Assembly (NCBI GenBank): GCA_018881555.1
Contig: JACAXG010000007.1
Coordinates: forward strand, 13,745,235-13,809,234
Length of the DNA stretch: 64,000 bases
Direction: 5' to 3'
From: Amblyornis subalaris
Taxonomy: Eukaryota > Chordata > Aves > Passeriformes > Ptilonorhynchidae
Shown piece by piece: positions 13,340 to 24,980 of the stretch (position 1 is its first letter; the number at the start of each line of letters is the position of its first letter). The notes under the pieces are model-generated. The model ran no database searches. It worked only from the letters and a program-made list of their open reading frames with translations, and had not been told where the DNA came from. A program made the position numbers and the translations under genes.

Positions 13340-13720
13340 TATTTTTGCCTAAGATAAAAAGAAGAAAAAAATAGATTTTTACTAACTAATTTGTATTTCA
13401 ATATTTTGAGCATAATAGAATTAAATGTGAACAAAATGCTTTTACTTAAATATTGCTGAGGTGTTAATATTTTATAAGCTCTATAAAAATTTAATTAGTT
13501 ACTTCATTTTGAATCTATCTAATATACTAGATGAGAATATTTATTTATTTACATACATATGCAAATGTTTTAAATATTGCTTTATATTCCTACCCAAAAT
13601 CAATCAATATTCAGCATGACTAATTTGTGTCACTTTCCCTTTCCTTGCTTCCATTAATGTGGAATTAAGAAACTAACACTGGCTACATGGGTAATGATAT
13701 GTACTGATATGTCTCATAAG
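13340..13720. promoter_or_regulatory. Candidate conserved non-coding element
   Basis: This block is very AT-rich but of ordinary complexity. It carries an exact POU octamer ATGCAAAT at 13559-13566, TTAATTAG near 13490 and several TAAT cores. Clusters of this kind are typical of developmental enhancers that bind homeodomain and POU factors. The call is inferred from composition and motifs only; conservation could not be tested. Confidence 0.2.
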
Positions 13721-16449
13721 TATTCATATAATAAATAAATTTTAAGTATTCCTTCAGATCTGTAGATGAGAATAAAATCTGTACATCAGTATTAGCAATT
13801 CACTGTGATACAACTCTCACAGGCTGATGAGGCTGTGCAATTAAATTGAGCTTGGAAATATCTGTTGTCCTTTAGAATGGCAATGCCGGGTGTGTAAACC
13901 CAATACTGCTCATATGGAATTTGTGAGTTCTGTTGCTCTCCCCCAGAAGCTTGTGGAGGTCTCCTGCTCAGTCCCTAGCAGAGCAGGGAGCTGATTCCTG
14001 CTCTTTCTAGAGCGTTCTTGTTCTTGAACTATGGAAAGAGCAAGTATGATAAGTGTCAAAGCCTTTTCCTCATGAACAGTAGGTGCTTTCTGTGCTTGGC
14101 CATATGTGTTTTTGTTTGCTGAGCCAGATGTGCCGTGGCTGGCAAGGAATTACTTGATGTCTGGAAGGGCTGTTCAGCCCTTGAAATGAAACTTACCATG
14201 AAAGAAATGCCTTTCTTCGAGAAACATTTTCCATACGCACAAAACAGTAGCCTTCCTTGTAATGATAAAGTAATTTAATAATCTCTTAAGCAGAAAGAAA
14301 AGTTTAATGACAAGCAAAACTTTTATTTTGGAAGGGTGAAAGTGAAATATTTCCATCATTCCATGGGACTTTTTAGTGAATGTAAAAATTGCTTAAGTAC
14401 TTTGGCTCTTGGTGGTGTCCTGAAACTTTAGAATAAAAGGGCATTTTCCTCACAGGAATTTACTCTCTGGGACACAGTTCTAAAGCTGTAAATCCATGTG
14501 TGTGTCTGTTTAAAAAGCTTGTTGACCAGTTTTAGATGAGAGCTGTTAGGAATTTCTAGTTTTTTGAGGTTGTCGGGAAAAAATTTAAATGTGTAGAATA
14601 TTATATGTTGTTGAATACATTGCTAGTGTGTTTTAGAAAGAGATTGTATGAGTTTTGATATGTTACTTCAGTCTTGATTGTAGTATAGTCCATGGTGAGA
14701 AAATGAAATATTTTTCGTAAAATAACCTTTGGCTATATAATTCTTGGTATAACCAGAACTTCTATTTTCATGAACCATCCCTGTTGTTTTATGTAAGGAA
14801 GATATATTCTGATTAGTAGAAAAATACAAGCATTACTACCCTCTTTGCCCTGCTCCTTTCCACCTCCAAAAGGGCTCAATCTTAACTGCTGATATTTAAT
14901 AGTTATCTTTGCAGAATATAACAACTCTTTTTCTCACTGATTTGTCAAAAAAGAAAACTGCTAAGGAAATTACACACATATCCTTAGGAAAAATAAACTT
15001 CAAGTCAAGTCTGAAGTATTATAAAAAGAATTGTTCTTCTGAAATTTGAAAAAGAAAAAAAACAGAAGGGGGAAAAACACTGAATGTATCTATCAGAGAA
15101 TAGTGTGTAGGAAACCTGTAGTCAGTAAAGCTACTGCAGAATAGAATACAGAACATTACTATTGTTTGATAGGTAATACTTCAGCAAAATATTAGAGTAA
15201 AAGTTGCAGAACATGAGCTTTTTCCAGAACTTTCATGTGTGCTTTTTTTTTCTGTTCCACAAGACAAAATAGCAAATAATACACTACCTTTCAGGTATAT
15301 CAAGATTCTTGAAGGTGTATTTCTTCCACAGTGTTGTCCAGTCTTTCACACACACATCTGTCAATGTTCGCAGGTTCTCAGTTTCTTCTGACAGACAATA
15401 CCATCTTATGCACTATGATGTTGCTACAAAATGCAAATTCAAGTGATATTCAACCAAGTCCACCATTTGTAAGCAACACTTCAAAGTTACATGCTGCATG
15501 TGTGATTTCGATATACAGTAGTGAGATAGTTTTACATTTTCAAATGCTTATCCCTGCAATTTCCACCAATTCCGGTCATCAGCATACGTTAGAATGATTT
15601 CACCACAGTTGTTGGCTCTGCAGCAGGACATCTCCTATCTCCCCTGGTTGACAAGTCTTAAGTTGTTTATCAGCTGCAAAGAACCATGGAGTTCCGTTTC
15701 CTGCAAGGGTTTCATCAGAGCCTGGCTCCGCCACTCCACCCTCTGTTCCATCCCTCTTAGCAGTATGGATGTGGAGAATCATCATCAAAAAGTTTGGAGC
15801 CTGCCAACTGCATTTTATCCAGGCAGTAGCAGCTGCATTTTACTGTATAATTTCCTTACTATTGTAACTTCTATTAGAATGTGAATATAACTTCCCCGAT
15901 TTTACCTCCAGCCATCTTTCCACAAGATGGGAAGCTACTAACTCAAAGAACACTTTCTACCTGTAGTAACAGGAGTTCAGCTCTGTGTGCAACAGTCCTG
16001 TACATCTGAAGTCCTTGGATGGAATAAAATGTTTTCTCAGCATGCAGGTAATTATATTTTCATTCACCTTACTAAGTTTTTATTCTGGTAGCTTTGGCAG
16101 AAAATGGTAGAAGAATTTTGGAATCAATAGCAGTCTCAAATAATTCGTGGTGATCTGTGGACAAGGCTTTGGTTGAATTTTAAAGATGACAGTGACTCCA
16201 GGAAGTCTCAGACACAGCTGATTTTTAGGGAAAGAAATCAGTTTTGTTTTTTCAATACTTTTTCCTGTTGTTGACAAGGCCACTAAAGAAAGTGCTACTG
16301 AGGTTGAAATACTCTTTGTTAACTGTTAAGAATTCATTATTAGCATTTTCTTTGTGTTTCTTTACTGTAATAACAAAATGCTTCAACTCAGGTTTTTTAC
16401 CTCAAAAATTATAAATTAAGGGTTAATTTTCTGAGCTTTGTGTTTGGGG

Positions 16450-16465
16450 TTTTTTTTTTTTTTTT
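16450..16465. repeat. Poly-T run
   Basis: Sixteen consecutive T. It could be the reverse of a poly(A) tail of an old retrotransposed copy on the minus strand, but no recognisable body is attached. Confidence 0.7.
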
Positions 16466-19400
16466 GGTTGTTTCTTTTTCTATTGTTTGTGATTAGTTTA
16501 CAGATCTCGATATAGTGTATTCTTGTTACAAAATTTAAAGCCTACTTTTACAGACACTTGATCTAGTTTGCAGTTGCCAGAGTAACGTAATGTTCTGACT
16601 TCAGTATTTGGCGGGCAAACAAAGGAGGAATTGACTGTCAAGTATTTTGTGTTTAAATATAATTATTATGGATCTTTATTTTGCAGTTTGGGTTGATTTC
16701 GTTCCTCTCTGAATTGTAACTAGTGTCTGTTCGAATGACAGACTGTAATAATTTGAAAATGCCATCTATATTAGAGTTATGACTTCCAACATCTTGTATA
16801 CGGAAAGTACTTGGTTTTTTCACAGTTTTTAGTTCTCACTGTGAAATTATAGTGGTGTCTGAAATGGATGGTGTATGGTTTGCATGAACGTTTATATGAG
16901 TGTTTTAATGATTGTCGTGTTAACATTGTGATATTAAGGATCACGCCAAGCATTCACCACCAGGCTTTCACTTTTAAAATCCTTTTAATAATTGTTTACA
17001 GCACTATTAACCATCTTAGGCTGAGATTGGCTTTCTTAATTTTGAGACTTTGGGGGATGTTTTCTGAATCTGAAGGAATGATTTTGAAATAATGTTGTAT
17101 TTCAAATTTATGTTGTACCAGATAATCCCGTTTTCAATATTAATGCAGCAGACTCTTCTGATTCCAGAGGGGTATCAGTCAGTGTGCAGCTGAAAGTAAC
17201 AGATTCTGTGCTTGATTTCACCCTTCCCTAAATCTTAATAGTTTCGTCACAAGGTTGTTGGTGTAGTAATCGGCTTTCAAGCAGCATGATTCTTTGATGA
17301 AAGTACCCACTGCAATCATGCAGGATTGCAATATGGCAGGGAAGCAGAGTGGTGATTAAAATGAATTTAGAGAAATAAAAATGGACATCTATTTTATTAA
17401 AATATATTTAAAATTACTGTGAGTTTCTGGGTGCTAAAGGTGGAGAGTTTCTCATTGTTTTTGCAGTAATAAGAAAAATAGGTATCTCTTCCTCTTTTTA
17501 ATTATAGCAAGTTCTAATAGATTTCATTGAAGTAGTAGTAATTTTCCAGCTTCCAATAAGGGAAGCTGCAGTAACCCAGGTAGAAAGAATCTACAAAATG
17601 CTTAATTTAATAAAATTTTTATAGCTTCCTGCCTTCATATAGGCTCTGTGCTAGGAAAAAAAATAGCTGGAGGCTTCAGTGCACCCCTATAGTGGAGCTA
17701 CATCAATTACGGACCATCCTTATACTTGAATTTCTTTGTCTATGGCACAGCTTGTTTCCAGAAGGCTGCAGGAAGCATGAAGATTCAATTTTTAGTTTTG
17801 TTAGTGTTGTCTGGGTGTTTTGGCTCGGCGGAAGCTTGCTCAAGAGCTACCAGAAACACTGTGGAAGCAATGAAAATCATCTTTCTAATTCACATTGGAA
17901 GGCACATTGTCAGTAAGAGTTATTACTGTGTCTTTCTAGTTGCAGCATGTGTGTTATGTGTCCTGTGTTCATAAGCCATAACATCTGTAGGTTAAACTTT
18001 TTAAAAGAACAGATAACCACCCATGTAACAAAGGAGTGAGCTGGTTACTGTGCGTGATGGTTTTGCCATATATCAATATTATATCTGAATCTCTTCCTTT
18101 CTAGATGGTTAAGCTGAAGTTTTAACTTTCTTTGCATTAATTTTCACACTTCTTGCATCCGATAAATATACATATCTTAGTTTTTACCTCCTTTATTAAT
18201 CTCAGAAGACACTTCAAAAAGTATTGTCATTTAATCATTCAGAAAGTGTTGTTTCTTTCTCCTTTTATACATTGCCATTGTAAAGAACAATACAATGGTT
18301 TAACCACTGTTGGATGGGATTTTATTTCAAGAGTGCTCATAGCTAGAAAGTGCTTATTTGGGGTTTTTTAATCGTTGTTATTCAGTTCTATGTACTGTGT
18401 CTGTTCGGACAAAATATCTGCTAAAAATGGTGCATTATGACAAAATAGTTAATGACTTTTTCTAATTCTCTCTTTCTCACAAATGGAAAACTCCATTACA
18501 CATAATAAAGGATAAAATACAGGCATAATGGAACAACACATTAGACAGAAGGCTTTGTAACTCTGTTTTCAGCAAAGGCTAGAACTGTTTGTTCATTTAT
18601 TCTTTATAATACGCAGCTTTGACTGAATGCTAGTGCTCTTTACAGACCCAAAGCGTAAAAGACAATGTGCTCTCTGTAAAATGTGGTGAAGATTGTAACC
18701 ATTTTGAACTGCATTTAGCTTAGTAACATGAAATATCAGTTATTCCCTAAGGTATTGTGTAGTTGTAGATCATAAACTTTTAGCCTAAATTAAACATCAC
18801 AGCTGGTTGCCTTAATTTGATGCATTATAGCACAAATGTTTCAACAGCTTGACTAAAATGAACCATACTGCAAATTCGAAAAAAGAGCGAAGGTCAACGC
18901 ACATGGTGCCTAGTGATTTGCGAATTTCCTTTATTTGGATATATTAAATATATTTTGTGAAACTTAACGTAGAGGAATGGAATTTGTCAGGGTAGAACAG
19001 AAAGCAAAGTATGTTCCATCAGTGTTGCTTAAAAATAATGCAGTATTATAAGGAAGTCAAAATAGTACTGTCTCAAATTTTCAGAAGAACGTTAAACATA
19101 GAATATCTTCTGGATAGTTAAAAATCTTGGATTCTTTTGCACGTGTTTACATAGAAATATGTTTTCCGTAATTCATAATCCTATTTTCTAATCTGTGTAT
19201 ACCATTAAACTTCATTGTGTTTTAAGAACATAGAATGGCTGCTACCTCGTTCACATTTAGGGGATTGCTTAGTTGAACAAGGGGCATCTAGAGATAGCTA
19301 ATCTGTGGCTGTATTTCTAGTTGACTAAGAAAATACATCATTCTTTGTTCAAAAAGGTCTGCAACACAATGCAGCTGCCATTACTCCCTATCTGTTCAAT

Positions 19401-20633
19401 GTGAGTGTAGTGTTAAGAATTCATATCTCTGTAATAGAAAACATTGAATTGAGCTACCACAAAGGAAATTAAGGTAGTATGGGCACATTGCCAAATATAG
19501 GATATTTAATACTGAATGCTGAAATTCTCTGTAGAATTTCTTTTTAATATACAGCAAAAATTCATGTAGCTGGTAATTTATCTGTAACTGCACTTGGTGT
19601 ACGTAACTCTATACAAGTTGAAAAACATGATCCAGCAGTTTTCACTCAGCAAAGTAGAAGGTAATTGTAACTTGTGTGTGCTTTAGGAGTTTGACCTGGT
19701 TTATACCAAAGATAGTGACTTGTACTTTGAGGAGCATGCGCTATGGAGGCTTTAGATTGAAAATGACACTGGCAGAAATCTCTTGGTTCAGTTTATTTCT
19801 CTGCATTGTTTTTTGTCTCCTGCTTTGCTTGTCTGCGTCAGATTTGTGCTAGTGATATTTCTTATAAGAAATATATGGATATAGGTTTATATAAATCCAG
19901 AGTTTTAGAAAATCCAGTAAAGTTACTCTATGTTCTTCCTTCACCAAACATCAAAGTTTAAACCATGACTTTCTCATTATCTGGTCTTCNGATCTAAATC
20001 GTCACTGTTCTGGCACCTATGATACCTGTATTGTCCTACTGAAATAGTTCATACAGGAGCTCTTTGTTACAAAGCAAGGTCCCTACAAGTCCTGTTGCTG
20101 GTAGGTCTGTGCAGCCAACAGCTGGTGCTCTTGGTAGAACACCTTTATGTATGCAGTTAATAAGCAATGACTGTATCTTCTTCATTACCGTCTTTCATGG
20201 TTCCCTGAACTCCCAGGTACTTATTTTAATAATTTTTTTAAGGTTTTTTTTTTTTCCCACGACATTAGAGCATCTTTCTTAGTTTGCTACTTCTATACTT
20301 TGTTTCTGCATGCCCTTTTCTTTGCTCTTTGAAAAGTAAGTATGAGTTTCCTTTTTTTCCCACATATGCCATCTTATATGGAATTTAAGAAAACATTACA
20401 ATCTTTTGGTAAGATGGTTAACACTGTGTAACAATGCATAACAAGAATAATTATTGAGCGACTCAAACCCTCTGACTGCAAAGTAAAGCTGCTACTTCTT
20501 AAATTGCAAGTCTTTGCAAGTTTGTCCTTCCACATTAATACTGACGTGGTATTAGGAATATGGTGGTTAAATTGCTTTGTCACTTGTGTGAGATTAAATA
20601 CAGGGTATTTTCCTGTTTCGCACCTGAAGGTGT

Positions 20634-20649
20634 GATGATGATGATGATG
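20634..20649. repeat. (GAT)n microsatellite
   Basis: Five GAT units plus one base. It gives a run of histidine codons in a chance minus-strand frame. Confidence 0.85.
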
Positions 20650-23600
20650 TAGCAATTCTGATTGATAATGTTTGGATTCACACTGTGGTGCTTGAGCGGA
20701 ATGGTGGTGCAAATTCGGTATTTATAATGTATCAACCTTAATTGGCTTCAACCTTTGTAGCTTCAAGACTTGTTGCCATAACTTGAATTAATGACCAAAG
20801 GGCAGTACTGCACTGAAACATTTTCAATCTGATTCTTTTCACCATTTTAATCATAGAGAGTTTAATTGAAAGTTACTGTATTAATAAGAAATACAAGGTA
20901 CATTCATTAAATTAAGTAGTTATTTGGTTGACTACTTCAGTCTACAAAAGTAATAATATCTGCTAAACATTTACATAATTAAAAGTGAACAAACTGGCAT
21001 GTTCTCTGGAATTAGTTTTCTACACAAAGTACCCATTCTACACAATCTGGTTTTCACAGCATTTTTTAAAATATCCTTCATTTTCTGCAACTTAATTTCT
21101 TGTATTCATGTTTATTTTCTAAATGCCTTTACTTCTGTGCAGATGCTTCAGGTTTTCATTAAATTTAGTTTTACTTGACAAGTTGACAGTAACAATTGTT
21201 GCTCATTGGCTTTTGAAAACTTAATTCAGTTGGTGAAACTATGCTGTGCTGTTAATATGTAAATGTTAGTTTAGTCAGATGCTGTAGTAATTGAAGTACT
21301 CAACTCCCTTTGCTCTGCTTTTCTGGTCTAAGGGCATGAATTTATCACAGAGCCAAGTTTTGGAGAATAAGTGCTTGTCTTATCATATTTTTGTACTCTA
21401 ATTAAATTTTGGGTTCTGGGTCTTTATTTTGAAAGTTGCATAAGTCTTCAAATACGATTGGTGTTTGAGAGTCTCATGGAAATTAATACAGGTAATTGAG
21501 TGCTTCTAGCATTTGAAAAATGGGTTGTTAACAGACTTAACAGCCTAATTGAGATCTGCATTGTAATAAAAACCAAAACAAATCAAAAACCCAATGCGAC
21601 ACAAAACCCCACCCCAAAACTGTATAACCATGTTATCTGTTAGAAAAAGTGCTTCAAAAGTCTTGGTGCTGGCATGGATGCTTTGGAAAAGTAGTACTAG
21701 ACATCCTAATCAAGAAGAAAAGCCTTAACTGACAGTAATTTGTAAAAAATTAATTTTATTTCTTAAAAAACTGTCTCTGAGGCTTAGCACAGAATTTTAT
21801 GTGCTGATCATAGGTAAATATGGTTGAGTACAGGTTTTTCTTTGCTAATAGTGTAAGAGGATCACCAAAATTTCATTTTTATTTAAAAGATCAAGACTAA
21901 CATTATGGGGTCTTTGAATTACTACCAAGTCCATCAACCAGATACATGAATTTCATTTTGATATAATCACTTTACAGGGAAGAAAGCCATATTGTTCGAG
22001 TAGCTCTATCCCAAGGAGATATGTAAAAGCTATTTCTAAAAGAAATATTGGAAAGCAAGGATATCCTATTATCGCTTAGCTCTGCCACAGGTTTTTAATA
22101 AGCTGGCTATTGCAGTGATAAGTGAAAAATTCAAACCTGCTCTTTTTGTGGGATAGAATTAAGGAAAAGTACCTAAGTCATAATATTGTTTATGTGACTA
22201 AATTATGGAAATATAATTACAAAACCTTGAAGGAAAATGAAGGCTGCAAAGTAAAGCACTCCCTTGGGAAGTACCGAAGTAAAGACTAGCTTTGTTCCTC
22301 CTTGTGTTCCTGCTGGCAGTGATAAAATTTCCAGTTACATAAGCCACCTTCCTGCCTCTCCCCTCTCACCCCAATCCCCAAAAGAGGGAGAAATTAATCT
22401 TCTGATGAGAGTTTATTGCTTTTAATATAGTCATTGTATGCTATGCATTTCAGATTTTGTTCCTGTATTTNCTTGTGAGGTAAGCCTTGGAAATTTCCAC
22501 CTTCCTGCCAGTGAGTGCTGCTGGAAGATAGGAGCCTTAGAAATCAATTAAAAAGTTGTATGTCACATGGATTAATTTTTTGATAACAAGTTAAACAATT
22601 TTACTTTAAAAAAAATACCAAACCCAACAAAACTTCCATGACAAAATATCTGGTAAGAAAAGAACTGAGAAGGCTGAACTTCGTTGAAAGTATTGCTGCT
22701 GTCCCTTTTGAGAAACAGTAAATGTTGCCCAATGTTTTGTAAGGTTGTTACTATAAAGGAACAAATTAGAGTACAATGTGCTTATATGGTGGTGTTCAAT
22801 TAAAACAAACAAATGAGCAAAACCCCCAAAAGAAACAAACCCTTCACCCAGGATTTAGGAAGCAGTAATCTCTATAATACTAAAAATTATATCTGTCACA
22901 TACAAAACAAATTTTCTGATAACTTACTACCATATATTTGAATTTATTTTTTGTTGGTTTATTTATTTATTACATTTAATCTTTGGAACCTGATTCACTG
23001 GAATATTTTGTCTGAACTAATGTCTGAGTGTACTTGATTTTCCACGAGTGCTGAAGCATTTTAAGAAATTTCTAATACCACATGGTTTCACATGTAGAAA
23101 ATAGTTTCACAGTACATTACAAGGTCTAGACCACTAATTTTGTGACATCCTGAATGATATAAATAATATTTGCTCAAGCATGCAGGAGGATGTTACTGTT
23201 TTTCTCCAGATTTTCCACAAAGGTTTTTAATTTGATATTACAGTGAAGTAATCTGTCATTGTGCTTGTGATGTGCTCATGGTTCACTTTTGCAAAAGAAG
23301 TCTAAAGGGTATACATTATTTTAGAGCTTCCTTTTTGGATGGGGATTGAAGTGATAAGCTGGATATGCTAACCTGACAGAGTGTAATGACACAGTACACT
23401 TGGGGAAATCAGAATTATTGTCTTTCAGAGTAGCGTCCTGAAACTACCACTCAGTAACTTCAGGGAACAGAAATTCAGAGATGGATAAAGAAACCACCTG
23501 TCTAGAGCAGTCAGTTGAAACACATGAACAGACAGAACAGAGGGGAGTATATGAACTGTGTGACCTGTACTGCAAGGCAATTTGGTAAGAATCATTGATA

Positions 23601-23804
23601 TAGAACATTGAATTTCTGGTGACTACTTTTCTGAACTCTAAAATGAATGAAAATAGAAGAGGAAAGGGTATCTGAGAGAGAGGTATGGTACATCACATCT
23701 CCTTTCCTTTTTGATCTTGGATCTCTCATTATGTCCAATTTAAAGATTTCCCTGGAAAGGTAGCGTCAAAGCAATGCAATTTGGAGCTTTTTATTTTTCT
23801 TTTC

Positions 23805-23820
23805 TTTTTTTTTTTTTTTT
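23805..23820. repeat. Poly-T run
   Basis: Sixteen T at the end of a T-rich 30-base stretch. No retroposed body is recognised beside it. Confidence 0.7.
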
Positions 23821-24145
23821 CTCCTGAGACTGTATTGCTAAAAATGTGTGTTAAATTAAATTTCAAATNTTTGGGCTTTTTCTAGAGTGCAAAGTAGATA
23901 CTTAAACTCTACCAGGTATGACTTAAGTAGTTGAGACTTGTAATACTGATGTTACAGTCATATGACATTCTGCAGCATTTCTTTGGAACACTGTTACTAA
24001 ATTTTCCATCATTTTGCCCTCTACCAGTGAAGACACAGTGCAGCAGTACACTTTNGTGTTGCTGGTACATGTGAAATTTCATTGCACTTGTTCAGGGGCA
24101 CATTAATTGCAGAGTGCATCTCCTGCAGGCTCACAATTAACCAAG

Positions 24146-24980
24146 TGTGGTGGGCTGACCCTGGCTGNGTGCCAGGTGCCCACCAAAGCTGCTNCATCAC
24201 TCCCCTTCCTTANCTGGACAGGGAGTAAAAAATGAAATTAAAGGCTCATGGATTGNGATAAGGACAGGGAGAGATTACTCACTCAATATTGTCACAAACA
24301 AACAGACTTGACTTTTGGAAGTTACTTCAATTTATTGCCAATCAAATGAGAGTAGGATAAAGAGAAGTAAAATCAAATCTTAAAAAAAGCCTTCTCCTCA
24401 CCCCTCCCTTCTTCCTGGGCTTAACTTTGCTCTGGATTTTCTCTAGCACTCCCTGCCAGCATTGCAGGGGGATGGGCAATGGGACTNTGNTCAGTTCATC
24501 ACACACTGTCTCTGCCACTCCTTCCTTCTCATGAGGAAGCTTCCTCACACTCTTGCCCTGTTCCAGCATTGTGTCTCTCCCACAGGGGATGGTCCTCTGC
24601 CAACTTTTTCATCATGAGTCTTTCCCATGAGCTGCAGTTCTTCACAAACTGCTCCAGCATGGATCCCTTCCATGGGGTACAGTCTTTCAGGAACTGACTG
24701 TTCTAGGGTCGATCCCCTATGAGGTCACAGGTCCTGCTGGCAGTCTCCTAATAGCACAGGCATCAAACAGAATCACAGACTCTTTGGGCATCCACCTGCT
24801 CTACCACTGAGTTCTCCATGGGCTGCAGGTGCATCTCAGCTCCACCGTGGACCTCCATGGGCTGCAGGAGCACAGCTGCCTCACCATGGGCTTCACCTCA
24901 GAGTGCAGGGTAATCTCTGCTCCNGTGTCTGGAGCACTTCCTCCTCTCCTTCTTCACTGACTTTGGTGTCTGTGCATATA
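24146..24980 (-). mobile_element. Endogenous retroviral LTR, 3' part, minus strand
   Basis: A long GC-richer block in AT-rich DNA. The + strand begins TGTGGTGGGCTGACC at 24146, the complement of an LTR 3' end. On the minus strand an AATAAA signal lies at 24336-24331, about 185 bp from that end. Beyond it come degenerate repeats of roughly 45-50 bp rich in GCTCCAGC, CCCATGGG and GCTGCAG elements (24.56-24.91 kb), a hallmark of one abundant perching-bird LTR family as I remember it. The similarity stops at about 24980 in a TA-rich run, so the upstream U3 end is missing here. A 3' boundary in TG is clear. No retroviral protein sequence lies next to it. Frames inside the block are spurious. Confidence 0.8.
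24331..24336 (-). terminator. Poly(A) signal of the 24 kb LTR
   Basis: AATAAA on the minus strand inside the LTR, at the expected distance from its 3' end. It supports the minus orientation. Confidence 0.45.

Larger units (their letters stand above)
13021..24145. other. Long AT-rich non-coding stretch
   Basis: Introns or intergenic DNA with no confirmed gene. Points noted are an AT-rich, motif-bearing block at 13.34-13.72 kb, a short minus-strand splice-flanked frame at 14197-14255, a signal-peptide-like start at 17777 followed by a GTAAGA donor, and a 35-codon frame from ATG 23481 ending at a GTAAGA donor. Each is discussed as a finding. Poly-T runs lie at 16450-16465 and 23805-23820. Nothing else stands out. 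Confidence 0.5.

Noticed and set aside
24768..24780. CAGAATCACAGA, resembling the reverse of a CR1 end
   Set aside because: It lies inside the well-defined LTR block, and there is no CR1 body beside it.
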